Source: Symsagittifera roscoffensis (lineage: Eukaryota > Xenacoelomorpha > Acoela > Convolutidae). Taken from it: a stretch of 64,000 bases of DNA. Made by a program: the position numbers and the translations under genes. The notes below the pieces were generated by a model, which ran no database searches, had not been told where the DNA came from, and saw nothing but the letters and a program-made list of their open reading frames with translations. This document shows positions 37,358 to 49,575 of the stretch, in pieces. The DNA lies in assembly GCF_963678635.1 (NCBI RefSeq), contig NC_087062.1:47417283-47481282 (forward strand), given 5' to 3'. How positions within the stretch are numbered: position 1 is the first letter of the stretch; every line of letters starts with the position of its first letter.

Positions 37358-37430
37358 GCGCATTTGGCCGAGTGATGAAGTCATAAGTCTCAAGGTCAAA
37401 AGGTTTGAAGTTCAAATCTCGGGCTCGACA
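37358..37430 (+). tRNA. tRNA-like sequence or SINE head inside the MULE
   Basis: TGGCCGAGTGATG at 37365-37377 resembles the internal A box of a type II (Ser/Leu-like) tRNA and GTTCAAATC at 37410-37418 resembles a B box, at about the right spacing. The flanking acceptor stem does not pair well, and no anticodon loop can be trusted. It is most likely a tRNA-derived relic carried in the element's 3' non-coding part. Confidence 0.35.
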
Positions 37431-37687
37431 AAAAATTTTCGTAATTTAGTCAATTTTTGCAATTTAAAAACCCAAAACGGATACACTACGGCAAAGTTGA
37501 AATAGATTGACTTGATTAAGCCAAAAGTGAAGAGGATGGGAAAAGCTTGATTAAATTGATCATTTTGCCGTTTTCAAATCGGTTCTAGCTCAATTTTGAA
37601 ATTTTCTGGAAAAAAATTCAACTTAGAAAAATTCATTGAAAACTATTGCTTCGCAATCTCAACTTTGGAAAATAAATTGACTTTAAA

Positions 37688-39126
37688 TTAAAGTTTGATG
37701 TTGCTGCTGCACCATTTTAGGAAACTCAGAAGTTTATTTGGGTCGTAGGCTGCAACTAACTCTGAAAGGTTTTGTCAAGTTTGACATAAAAAGGTTTCTT
37801 ATAACGTGACACTTTTTGCCCGGCACACATTTTTTCGATCAAGATTTCAGCGTTTGACTGTTCATCTTGAAATTTTTCTATGAGTTTGGGAAATGATGGG
37901 TACTTGCCATTCACGAGTTTGACGAAGTTGCTATTCCAACCTTAAACAGCATTGTTGGTTCTGGGTCGCCCGGTTATTACACGTTGATGACAACTCCAGC
38001 TTTCAACGTCAAATCTGGGGTTTTGACGAGTTCCATTTGCCGCCGAGAGCCGACCAAAGTAATTGTCCTCAAAGTAATTGAAGATTGGGTGGGCAGTCTC
38101 AGGGCATGTCTTCTGAAGAGTTTCGAAAGCAGTAGAAACATCACTTACAGGCACGAAAGCGATACTCAGCAGCATTCGGACATGCTCTCGGAATTCCAGA
38201 TCTAGTCTGTAGTTGTTTGTGTTCCCAGTAGTCTGAATGGGACGCCAGACGCTTTGGCTCAAATGGAAATAACAGTATTGAATTTGTACATTTTTGAATA
38301 CTGAATTGAACGCATTTTTGACCGCTATTTCGAAATCAATGGTGGCTCGTTTAGGGCATTCGATGTCGAAGCAGCTCAAAAAGCGAAAATACGTTTCTTC
38401 TTTCTTGTCTGGAAGCAATGCATACACAATAGGAATCAGAATTCCCTCGACTGAAGCATGGATGGTGTATATCTGAAAGAACACACTCGGGGCCGTAGAA
38501 AAGGTGCCATCGCAGAAACAATCATCAGCGCCACTGAGAAGGTCGAGTCCCGGAAGAGCGGTGGATACCATTATTCGCTTGGTATCATTAGGTCCAGAGT
38601 CAAAATGAAGGAAACGCTTGCCGCTGTGTGTCACTTTCAGCAACTCTGCCAGCTCAAAGTCAGTTAGGGATTGGGGTTCCTGCATTCTGAGCCGTTTTTC
38701 CTGTTTGACTCTGTTAATTGTCCTCTGGTTGTCAGAATAGCTCGGGATTACTGCTGCAGTCTCTCTGTTGATGTCTCTTTGGACGGAAAGAATTGTTTGA
38801 CGGGGTGGCTCATCTGAAACAACTGCTCCTGTTTTGAGAGCTGTCCTAAATTTTCGTTTTTCAATATCGGCTGGATCGGGAAAATGACTGTGTTCATTTA
38901 TGATAGTGACGTTATCTTGGAAAGTGCGCACACGGCCATTACATTTAGATAAAACACATCGCCACGAAATTGAGCTTTCTGTTAGAATCCGATGTTTGAA
39001 GTTTGCGTATGCATCATAAACTAGCATTTCGTTGTTTTTAATTGTCATAAGAATTTCCAGTGTCAACACGAACTCCAGAGCAATAACAATGAAATTATGA
39101 TCTTTCGTGTCTACGTTTGGCAACAT
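37688..39126 (-). pseudogene. FLYWCH zinc finger/MULE transposase, lightly damaged
   Basis: The transposase would cut and move the surrounding element. The first ATG is at 39126. Residues about 35-75 form a FLYWCH-type finger with SWRC and LSKCNGRVRTF marks. The MULE core follows, with DGTFSTAPSVFFQIYTIHA (first catalytic Asp), ALLPDKKEETY, a second Asp in ATIDFEIA, and CYFHLSQSVWR. The last conserved block RPRTNNAV is cut by TAA where the family has Glu (stop codon 37942-37944), and the frame continues GWNSNFVKLVNGKYPSF. One further frameshift near 37770 separates a natural-looking end, FLKWCSSNIKL, with stop at 37688. Two lesions in about 480 codons mean a fairly young, probably inactive copy. 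Confidence 0.9.
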
Positions 39127-39421
39127 TATCAATCAAGCAATAATTGTGAAGGTATGTGTAAATGTTTTGAGTCCTGTGTTAATTTCGTCTCTAATTGGCT
39201 GCGCGAAGTAATTTCTGGTCTAATTGCTCAGTTGCATGGCCTCATCGATTTAATCCTCCTATTCAGATCTTATCAAATTAATCCGGTCATTAACTAGTGT
39301 GGCAATAGCCTGGACAATTTTGGGACAATTTTGTCTGGGAACCAAATGTCTTGGACACTTTTTGCATTTTGGACTGTTTTTGCCGGGACATAAATGTCTG
39401 GGACACAAATGTCCTGACACG

Positions 39422-40520
39422 TAAATACATACATACATAATAACATAAACACGTCGTTACATACATACACACCAACATATAAACAACAAATCATATATTC
39501 ATAAAAACATACATATACAAATAAATAAGTAGAATGCAAACAAACTACCATACATACATAAGTATGCGCATACATACAAAAATAAAGATAAGTTTTAAAT
39601 AATTGCTTACATACTGCTAAAGCTACAATCAATTATACGAAATTTTTTTACCTACACAAATGCAAAGATTTTAGTTATTTTTTCTTCTGACTGATAATAT
39701 ACAAGCACATGAAACACACAACTATCGGCATACATTCAATTCACACTTGCCAGACGAATACATTCAAACATTCAGACAAACAGAAGCACGCATTACAGAC
39801 ATTCCCTTCTTCCTCGCGTACGATTATGCCTAAGTGCTTACCTACAAACAGACCTGGATCGTACTTTAAGAGCAAGCAGCTACTGATGTGTTCACACTCT
39901 TCTTCTAAACAGACATACAATTTCAATCATAAACTCGTACAAATTCACAAACAAGCAAGTTTTTAAATGTTTTTAGTCTTAGGTCATACATTCATCCAAA
40001 AATAGTTTTATACTCATCCACTCAGTCAAGCGGACAAGCAATCAAGAGTTCTTACTTACATAAAAACATACAAATAAACATAAAAATATAATTACTCAAA
40101 TGAATACACACGACAAGTATGTACAAATATGCGTAATTACATACATACATGCAAAAGCTGCACACTTGTACATAGATACAAAATCTGTCCTTGGTACCCA
40201 CACACGCACAGCATATATTCGTACATATATACTATGTATAATGTGTCTTGTCAAACTTCCAAGAAAAACTAGAAACAATAGAACAAATCAAGTTGGGTTA
40301 TCGTTCCTCTTCTAGTTATACTTAATTTGGTTTCACAAGCACACAAAAAACACACTTATACATACAGACACATCAAACTGCATACAAACACGCACACATA
40401 AAAATCATTTACAAGCATTTTTTAATAGATAATTATATACATTCACACAAAATTGTTTCTATTACTTTTTTATGTATAATCATAATCAAATACAGTTAAC
40501 CTACTGACATACTTTTAATT
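39422..40520. repeat. Degenerate ACAT tract, distal part
   Basis: It continues the microsatellite past the MULE with many interruptions and becomes ordinary AT-rich DNA by about 40460. No gene is seen. Confidence 0.8.
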
Positions 40521-41907
40521 TTACAATGCAAACTTTAGAAGCAGAGTTTTGCAAAAAAAGGCCAGCTTTTGATTTTCAGCCAATTCACCTACACAATTTA
40601 GAATTTCTTTTCCTCTTGGAAAAAAATGGCAATTTTGTACTATGTCTGTTGATCTCCCAAACTAATTGTCCAACAGTATCAAATTCAAGCTCAAAATTGA
40701 CTAGTCACAGTGAGTCGACAGAAGCATTTTTATTGGTCGAGAAGAAAAAACCCGTCCTACTCATTTGCATAGGATGGGAAAATTTCAAAGCAAAATGTTG
40801 AAAATTTTAGTTTGACGGCCCAAATAGTATCGTTCACAAATCAAGAAACACAGATCGTTTCACAGATCAATTTCTAAAATCACAAACTTTCAATGCTTTT
40901 TATTCGAAAAATCATATTATTAAATGAAACTATTGAACCGAGAGAAGTGAAGCGTTTCTGCAAGCAGATAAACAGTCAGTAGTTTGAAGTTCGATGTTTT
41001 AAACTGTTGGCCTGTTTTTTGAACAAAATTTGGTTTAGTTTTCGTTATCTATTTTTTAAAAGTTCAAAATCCACCACTATGGAAAACCTTCGATGTCACC
41101 CTTTATGTCAACTGCAGATTACGTTTTATGTGAAAGCTTAAAATTTACACCAACTACTTGATTGATCACTGAAATGTTCATATCAAAGTGAACCTTTTAC
41201 GTGGCCCAACAAACTTCAAGTTGAGTATACTTTCCAAAGCATTATTTAATTTTTTTCCGTTTGATAGACAAAAGATCGTTATTACAATATGAAGCAAATT
41301 TTATAAATTTAAAAATTTTTTTTAAACATTTTACGCAAGTTTTTGGAGGGTACACTCGTGTTAAAGCTTGTCTGGCTACGTACGAGGCTCACTTTGATAT
41401 AACTTTGACAGTAATTGACCACGTAGTTTTTTGGTAACTTTGGATTGAACAAAAAAACACAAAAATGATCCGTTTTGGAGATAAAAAAATGGGCCCGAAT
41501 TTCGCAAAACAAATTGCATCATTATAAATTTGCTAGAACTTTAAGTAAGTTTTCTCTTTTTCATTTTGTTACTAAAAATCGACGCAATTTGAGAAAAATT
41601 GTTTTAAATTTCTAGTTTGATGCCTTTCGTCCGGATAATTTGAATCAGCACTATAGCGAGGCAAAACAAATTTTGCACAAGGCAAGTCTATTTTTTAACA
41701 GACAGCTAAAAACTGAGGAGCATATAATAGAGGTGAAAGCAGATACAACAAAATGATGGCGCCAAAAAACGCGTTGGAAATAAATTCAGACTCCTACAAC
41801 CTTCCTTTGACTTGAAAGGATTAGAGACCTAGAATTCCGCTGGAGAATCTTTTTAACAAAGTTAAAACTCTAGAAAAACGAACGCGAGAGCAATTTTTGA
41901 CTCCTGT

Positions 41908-42050
41908 GATTTGTCTAACCGCTAAGTTTTTCCCGAGTATTGGGTAGAGTATAGATGTTCTCATTTTAAAACCCGAACGTGCGGGATTTAAATGAGAACA
42001 TCTATGTTTTATTCAATATTCGGCAACACTTAGCGGGTAGATAAATCAAA
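41908..42050. mobile_element. Hairpin MITE, about 143 bp (unit A)
   Basis: The whole segment is a near-perfect palindrome: GATTTGTCTAACCGCTAAG at the left pairs with CTTAGCGGGTAGATAAATC at the right, and AGATGTTCTCATTT pairs with AAATGAGAACATCT around a short loop CCGAACGTGCGG. Sister copies lie at 47136-47274 and 52592-52731. Confidence 0.85.
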
Positions 42051-42063
42051 CGAAAGTGCAGTT

Positions 42064-42306
42064 TTGCTTTCTCTAAACAAGATTCCCTTCAGTTGTGATT
42101 TTCCCGGGGAAATTTATGCCTCCATACATTGCTTAAACCTAATAAATGAAATAATTACAAAGCAATTGAGAAACACAACTTTGAGGAAGATAAACTCCGC
42201 CGAAATGGAATTGGCAGAACTTGTGAAGGGGCCCATTAAGAGGGCTTCACCCATCAGAAAACAACCTGACTGGCAACATCAGACAACTCGACAAGGACAC
42301 AAACAT
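42064..42306 (+). other. Short frame ending RKQPDWQH, probably not a gene
   Basis: About 80 codons from a TTG, with a sister at 52748-52966; unit B lacks it. Between the two copies most differences change the residue (for example Ser to Asn, Pro to Phe, Pro to Arg), which argues against selection on protein. There is no known motif. Confidence 0.3.
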
Positions 42307-42969
42307 TAAAATTCAGACAAAATCTGATAAACTATTCCCTACAAAAACAGACAAGTTCACAAAAAATCCGCTCGATTAAATAGTACCGACAAAACCTTAT
42401 TCAAAAAGTTGCAAAACTTTTGCGAGGCTAAATAAACTGCAAAACATTTTTGGTTATGGCAATCAACTGGAGTAACGAGTCTACATTAGACAGATATAGA
42501 GGTGAAACTTCGAAAAAAAATTGGAACCAGTCTCTCGGAAAAACCCGGGTCTAGGTCATAACTTTTTGTTCGCACCGTGTGGACCAATACTTAGCATGTT
42601 CGATCCTGTATTAAAAGAACAAAAAATCATTGTTTCCATCTGAAAAGGATTTCGTTAGATCAGATCAAAACAAGAAGCGAGAATCAACAAAACTGTAACT
42701 TCCCAAGATTTTTAGCATAACCGTTTGCTGAAAACGAGAAGTTTAGATATTGACAATGAAAACGCAAAACAGAATTTGATGTGTTTCAAATCCTTTGCCA
42801 CCAATTGCTTAAGATATTTGTGCTGCTGAGTGCACGCACCTAAAAAAACTTTGTTGAGCTAACAAAACCCTGCCAAAATCGATTTTAGAGCTTGTGGACC
42901 GAAAGGTTCCGGTCTCATACCGTGTAGAGCAATTAATTGACTTAAAGGCTAAGGAAATTAACAAAATTT

Positions 42970-43075
42970 TGACTTCGCAGACTTAATTACATACTTTGCA
43001 GACTTATGTTCAGACTTTGCAGACTAATGCGCAGATTTTGCATATTTATGTCTAGACTTTGCAAACTTTGACCTG
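42970..43075. repeat. Short CAGACTTATG tandem repeat
   Basis: About five diverged copies of a word close to TTTGCAGACTTATGTTCAGAC, about 21 bp each. Unit B has it at 47880-47985, and unit C has an expanded form with extra copies at 53655-53800. Confidence 0.8.
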
Positions 43076-43428
43076 CGTTGGGTCCCAACCCGGATCGCTT
43101 CAAACTTGTAATTTATTCATAAAACCACGACCGCGTGCCGATTACCAGTAACTTTTTGGAATTTTAACACTGTAGCGCTAACTTTTTTTTCAGAAATTTA
43201 CAATTTTTTGTCTTCAGATAATTATAATCCGCTACCAGCGCAGTATGTTGATCTAATCAAATTTGAGAGAGGCAGAAGAAAAGCTTCATGAAAAATTCAG
43301 TTCGTTCTTTCACGGAAAGAAGGGGATCTAATGCACTAAACGGTTCGGATACATCATTTCTACATCTTGAACAGAAGTGAATGTGGTTGAATCTGACTGG
43401 CAAAGTAGGCTTGGATGATATATGCAAT

Positions 43429-43883
43429 GGGTCTAGGACAAGAAGCCGACGGGACTTCAAGCCGAAGGGACTTCTAGCCGAAAATAAAACTTTACAAGCA
43501 CCTCAAAACACTATTTTATCATCTGTAAAACTTTGTTTTTAAAAAATTTTGGCAAGTTTAGTCCATAATAAACGTTATTCATGACAATGCACCACTTGTA
43601 ATTGACATCCGTTAATAACATCAGCCGGTTTTTGAAATGCATAAATTATAAGCATGAAAAATGCCCTCAACCATGTTTTACTTTTCAACATTCCGAAACA
43701 TCATTGGAGGCTTAAATTTTATGAAATCGACAAAAGCTTGTGAAGAAAATCATGAAATTCAGAAATTCTTGAAAAAAGTTTGCAAATTTATCATTTTTCA
43801 CGAGTTTATAAGGAACTATTCGGCTTGAAGTCCCTAATTTTACGATTCGGCTTGAAGTCCCGTCAACTTGATGTCCGGCACCC
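43429..43883. mobile_element. MITE M1, 455 bp, 9-bp target duplication (unit A)
   Basis: The left end GGGTCTAGGACAAGAAGCCG and the right end, reversed, GGGTGCCGGACATCAAGTTG form an imperfect inverted repeat that goes on with GACGGGACTTCAAGCCGAA in both arms. ATATGCAAT flanks it at 43420-43428 and 43884-43892. A 9-bp duplication suggests a MULE-mobilised element. No coding frame is present. The word GGGACTTCAAGCCGAA repeats within the arm. Confidence 0.88.
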
Positions 43884-44039
43884 ATATGCAATAATAGTCA
43901 ATCAATTTTAGCCAATCAGATTTGACCGCTTAAATTATAGGGCAAAATTAGTCAATCAATATAAGCCAATCAGATTCGACCTTGTAAGTTTTACCGCAAG
44001 CTATAGAGTACAGAAGCGAAGCGGAGCTTCGCACCAGTT

Positions 44040-44811
44040 GCGATACAACACGGGGGCGTTCAACAGTGCCGAATTACAACAGTGCCGAAAAAGGCGGGAA
44101 ATTTCAGAATATTTTTATCGCATTTTCTAAAGAGCGGGACTACTGTTGCTAATTATCAAAGAAAATCACTCCAATTTTGTCGCCAAAATGTCTGCAACTG
44201 CAAATTAAACAATTATTGCAATTGGGGCCAAAACGTCTAAATTGCAAATTTTCTCGCTCAAAATCTTCAAGTTTCACTTAGGATTATAAAGGTTCGCCGT
44301 TTATTTTTTGATTGCCGCACTTATTATGTAGTAACTTGTTCATATTTTCGGCACTGTTGAACAAAGTTTTCAATTTCGGCACTGTTGAACTATTTTTTTT
44401 CGGCACTGTTGTACTTCGGCATTGTTGGGGCAGTACAACAGTGCCGAAAATGAAGAAGTGTTTAACAGAGCCGAAAATTGTTAATTTTTGGCACTGTTGA
44501 ACTATTTTTTTTCGGCACTGTTGTACTTCGGCATTGTTGGGGCAGTACAACATTGCCGAAAATGAAAAAGTGTCCAGCAGTGCCGAAAATTGATAATTTG
44601 TGGCACTGTTGAACATTAAGTTTATTTTCGGCACTGTTATACTTCGACACTGTTGTGATGCCCTTAGAGGGCTGTTCAACAGTGCGGAAGTACAAGAGTG
44701 CCGAAAATAAATTTATTGTTCAACAGTGCCGAAAAGTATCATTTTTTGGCATTGTTGAACACTTTTTAATTTTCGGCATTGTTGAACGCGCCCGCACTTT
44801 TGTATTGCCCC
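44040..44811. mobile_element. MITE M2 with iterated CGGCACTGTTG words (unit A)
   Basis: The ends are inverted: GCGATACAACACGGGGGCGT at the left, and GGGCAATACAAAAGTGCGGG when the right end is reversed; both continue into GTTCAACAGTGCCGAA or a close variant. From 44340 to 44790 the word TTCGGCACTGTTGNAC appears about a dozen times in both orientations, so the right half can fold into several alternative hairpins. The spelled-out words give long chance frames; none is a gene. Confidence 0.75.
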
Positions 44812-47135
44812 TACAACATTAACATAGAATAAAAACATAAAAAAAAGGAAATGAAAATTTTTGAAAGAACTTAGGTCATATAAATTTTCATTGTTCCGAT
44901 AGATCAATCCAGGCAAACATGCCAGAAATTTGAATTTTAAATGAGCAACAACGGAAAACAGTTTAAGAAAACCAAATCCGACAATCTTTGAGCAGACACA
45001 AGTAAGCCGAAAAAATTATGATTTTATTTTAAAAAATTTGAAGTCACACAGCACCCTAAACAAGAATGGACAACAATTGCACTTGCAACTGCAAGGAAAT
45101 TTGTTAACAGCACAAGAAAAATTAGTGATGTGGCATTTATGTCAACAATCTTAGAGCTGAATATGCCAATAATCGTTGAGCTTAATATGCAACAATCTTT
45201 GAAAATCTAATATACCGGAGTAAAACAAACTGGTTAATAATTGAAGTAGATTCAGTCTAGCTTCCAAGGCTCAAATAAAAGCTTACGGTTTTATCACTAG
45301 CCTGCTAGCTGACTTCATTTGCTCTAAATTAGACTAAAAAGCTAAAATTTCAAACCAGTTCTTAACGTCGTTCGAATCACGATCTAACTACTGAAATGGT
45401 ATTAATCCGCGATATAACTCGAACACCAGTGCCTATTTGTGCCCTTTCTGTGAGTTGTACCTTCTACATTTCAGGTTTGATCCCTCTCAACTGTTCTTAC
45501 TTTTTTCGAAAAAAAAATGACGGAATGTTTGTGCACCTGAAGGTTTTTTCTTCTATGGACAATTCTTAAGAATCGTTCCAACTTAGATTATTCAGGCATT
45601 TGCTCCTTGTTCGACCTAATACTTTGTGCTCGGGGTCGGAATATTTGTGCTCGGGGTGGGTTTTTTCTTCAGACTTTTTAACTAGCCATTTTTGACGAAC
45701 TTTTTATAACAACCAAAAGAAATTGTTATTCTGAGCTTCCAATTGAAAAGATATTTTACCTGTGATCATTTTTCGTAAAACTATGGGGGTTTAAAGGTTA
45801 CCATTTTGGTCAATTTGGAAGATAAACAGTTTTGTAATATGTCTCTTGATCTCCCAATTTAATTGTCCAACAGTATCAAATTCAAGCTCAAAATTGACTA
45901 GTCACACTGAGTCGTCAGAAGCATTTTTATTGGTCGAGAAGAAAAAACCCACGCTTACTCATTTGCATAGAGTGGGAAAATTTCAAAACAAAATGTTGAA
46001 ATTTTTTTTTTGACGGCTCAAATAGTTTCGTTCACATATCAGAAAACACAGATCGTTTCACATATCAATTTCTAATAATCACAAATTTTCAATGCTTTTC
46101 ATTCAAAAAATCATATTATTAAATGAAACTTTCAAACCAAGAGAAGTGAAGCGTTTGTGTAAGCAGATAAACAGTCAGTAGTTTGAAGTTCGATGTTTGA
46201 AACTGTTGGCCTGTTTTTTGAACAAAATTTGGTTCATTTTTTGTTATCTAATTTTTAAAATTTCAAAATCTGCCACTATGAAAAACCTTCGATGTCACCC
46301 TTTATGTCAACTGCAGATTACGTTTTATGTGAAAGCTTTAAAATTACAACAACTACCTGATTGATCACTGAAATGTTCATATCAAAGTGAACCTTTTACG
46401 TGGCCCAACAAACTTCAAGTTGAGTATACTTTCCAAAGCATTATTTAATTTTTTTCCGTTTGATAGAAAAAAGATCGTTATTACAATATGAAGCAAATTT
46501 TATAAATTTAAAAAATTTTTTTAAACATTTTACGCAATTTTTTGGAGAGTACACTCGTGTTAAAGCTTGTCAGGCTACGTACGAGGCTCACTTTGATATA
46601 ACTTTGACAGTAATTAACCAAGTAGTTTTTTGGTAACTTTGGATTGAACAAAAAAACCAAAAATGATCCGTTTTTGAGATAAAAGTTTGGGCCCGAATTT
46701 CGCAAAACAAATTGCATCATTATAAATTTGCTAGAACTTTAAGTAAGTTTTCTCTTCATCATTTTGATACTAAAAATCGACGCAATTTGAGAAAAATTGT
46801 TTTAAATTTCTAGTTTAATGCCTTTTGTCCGGATAATCAGCACTGTAGAATCACTGTAGAAGCACTGTTGAATCAGCACTGTAGCGAGGCAAAACAAATT
46901 TTGCACAAGGCAAGTCTATTTTTTAACAGACAGCTAAAAACTGGGGAGCAGACAATAGAATTGAAAGCAGATACAACAAAATGATGGCGCCAAAAAACGC
47001 GTTGGACATAAATTCAGACTCCGACATCCTTCCTTTGACTTGAAAGGATTAGAGACCTAGAATTCCGCTGGAGAATCTTTTTAACAAAATTAAAACCCTA
47101 GAAAAACGAATGCGAGAGCAATTTTCGACTCCTGT

Positions 47136-47274
47136 GATTTGTCTAACCGCTAAGTTTTGCCAAATATTGGGTAGAGTATAGATGTTCTCATTTTAAAACC
47201 CGAACGTGCTGGATTTAAATGAGAACATCTATGATTTATTCAAAATTCGGCAACACTTAGCGGGTAGATAAATC
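47136..47274. mobile_element. Hairpin MITE (unit B)
   Basis: Same palindrome as 41908-42050, with a GTGCTGG change in the loop that slightly breaks pairing. Confidence 0.85.
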
Positions 47275-48333
47275 AAACAAAAATGCAGTTTTGCTTCCTC
47301 TAAACAAGATTCTCTTCAATACTTTTGCGAGGTCAAATAAACTGCAAATCAGTTTTGGTTATGGCAATCAACTGGAGTAACGAGTCTACATTAGACAGAT
47401 ATAGAGGTGAAACTTCGAAAAAAAAACTGGAACCAGTCTCTCGGAAAAACCCGGGTCTAGGTCATAACTTTTTGTTCGCACCGTGTGGACCAATACTTAG
47501 CATGTTCGATCCGGTATTAAAAGAACAAAAAATCATTGTTTCCATCTGAAAAGGATTTCGTTAGATCAGATCAAAACAGGAAGCGAGAATCAACAAAATA
47601 GTAACTTCCCAAGATTTTTATCATAACCGTTTGCTGAAAACGAGAAGTTTAGATATTGACAATGAAAACGCAAAACAGAATTTGATGTGTTTCAAATTCT
47701 TTGCCACCAATTGCTTAAGATATTTGTGCTGCTGAGTGCACGCACCTAAAAAAATTTTGTTGAGCTAACAAAACCCTGCCAAAATCGATTTTAGAGCTTG
47801 TGGACCGAAAGGTTCCGGTCTCATACCTTGTGGACCAATTAATTGGCTTAAAGGCTAAGGAAATTAACAAAAATTTGACTTCGCAGACTTAATGACATAC
47901 TTTGCAGACTTATGTTCAGACTTTGCAGACTAATGCGCAGATTTTGCATATTTATGTCTAGACTTTGCAAACTTTGACCTGCGTTGGGTCCCAACGCGGA
48001 TCGCTTCAAACTTGTAATTTATTCATAAAACCACGACCGCGTGCCGATTACCAGTAATTTTTTGGAATTTTAACACTGTAGCGCTAACTTTTATTTCAGA
48101 AATTTACAATTTTTTGTCTTCGGATAATTAAATTCGCTACCAGCGCAGTATGTTGATCTAATCAACTTTGAGAGAGGCAGAAGAAAAGTTTCATGAAAAA
48201 TTCAGTTCGTTCTTTTACGGAAAGAAAGGGATCTTATGCACTAAACGGTCCAAATACATCATTTCTACATCTTGAACAGAAGTGAATGTGGTTGAATCTG
48301 ACTGGCAAAGTAGGCTTGAATTATATATGCAAT

Positions 48334-48788
48334 GGGTCTAGGACAACAAGCCGACGGGACTTCAAGCCGAAGGGACTTCAAGGCGAAATTAATACTTTAC
48401 AAGCACCTCAAAACACTATTTTATCATCTGTAAAACTTTATTTTTAAAAAATTTTGGCAAGTTTAGTCCATAATAGACGTTACTCATGACAAGGCACCAC
48501 TTGTGATTGGCATCCGTTAATAACATCAGCCGGTTTTTGAAATGCATAAATTATAAGCATGAAAAATGCCTTCAACCATGTGTTACTTTTCAACATTCCG
48601 AAACATCATTGGAGGCTTAAATTTTATGAAATCGACAAAAGCTTGTGAAGAAAATCATGAAATTCAGAAATTCTTGAAAAAAGTTTGCAAATTTATCAAT
48701 TTTCACGAGTTTATAAGGAATTATTCGGCTTGAAATCCCTAATTTCACAATAAGGCTTGAAGTCCCGTCAACTTGATGTCCGGCACCC
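48334..48788. mobile_element. MITE M1 (unit B)
   Basis: 455 bp, flanked by ATATGCAAT at 48325-48333 and 48789-48797. It shares its insertion site with units A and C, so the insertion predates the array. Confidence 0.88.
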
Positions 48789-48945
48789 ATATGCAATATT
48801 AGTCAATCAATTTTAGCCAATCAGATTTGACCGCTTAAATTATAGGGCGAAATTAGTCAATCAATATAAGCCAATCAGATTCGACCTTGTAAGTTTTAGC
48901 GCAAGCTATAGAGTACAGAGGCGAAGCGGAGCTTCGCACCAGTTG

Positions 48946-49575
48946 CGATACAACACGGGGGCGTTCAACAGGGCCGAAGTACAACAGTGCCGAAAAAAGC
49001 GGGAAATTTCAGAACATTTTTATCGCATTTTCTAAAAAGCGGGACTACTGACGCTAATTATCAAAGAAAATCACTCCAATTTTGTCGCCAAAATGTCTGC
49101 AACTGCAAGTTAAACAATTATTGCAATTGGGGCCAAAACGTCTAAATTGCAAATTTTCTCGCTCAAAATCTTCAAGTTTCACTTAAGATTATAAAGGTTC
49201 GCCGTTTAATTTTTGATTGCCGCACTTATTATGTAGTAACTTGTTCATTGTTTCTATTTTTTTTCGGCACTGTTGTACTTCGGCATTGTTGGGGCAGTAC
49301 AACAGTGCCGAAAATGAAGAAGTGTTTAACAGTGCCGAAAATTGATAATTTTTGGAACTGTTGAACTATTTTTTTCGGCACTGTTGTACTTCGGCATTGT
49401 TGGGGCAGTACAACAGTGCCGAAAATGAAAAAATGTTCAACAGTGCCGAAAATTGATAATTTTTGGCACTGTTGAACATTAAGTTTTTTTTCGGCACTGT
49501 TATACTTCGACACTGTTGTGATGCCCTTAGTGGGCTGTTCAACAGTGCGGAAGTACAAGAGTGCCGAAAATAAAT
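48946..49575. mobile_element. MITE M2, right end deleted (unit B)
   Basis: The left terminus is as in unit A, and the iterated CGGCACTGTTG words run to 49575, where the sequence jumps to the post-element tail. The terminal AACGCGCCCGC end is missing. Confidence 0.75.

Larger units (their letters stand above)
37093..39421 (-). mobile_element. Mutator-like (MULE) DNA transposon, 2,329 bp
   Basis: Both ends carry an imperfect inverted repeat of about 100 bp. The left end reads GGTGCGTAGACATTTGTGTC and the right end, reversed, CGTGTCAGGACATTTGTGTC. Within each arm the word AGACATTTGTGTCC recurs two or three times. TAAATACAT flanks the element at 37084-37092 and 39422-39430, a 9-bp target duplication typical of MULEs, though the microsatellite target makes a chance match easier. 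The element interrupts the ACAT tract. It encodes one FLYWCH/MULE transposase on the minus strand. Confidence 0.9.
40630..45445. repeat. Array 2, tandem unit A (about 4.8 kb)
   Basis: Its start matches 45834 and 51375 (GTCTGTTGATCTCCCA and near variants). Unit landmarks in order are a 143-bp hairpin, a frame ending RKQPDWQH, a short CAGACTT repeat, MITE M1, MITE M2, and a tail with AATCCGCGATATAACTCGAA. The roughly 900-bp end segment present in units B and C (50042-50930, 56044-56880) is missing here. No protein-coding gene is visible. Confidence 0.88.

Noticed and set aside
44284-44695. Regular short repeats that look like a CRISPR array or Cys-rich protein frames
   Set aside because: Repeats alternate orientation, spacing is irregular, there are no spacers, and the context is a eukaryotic MITE.
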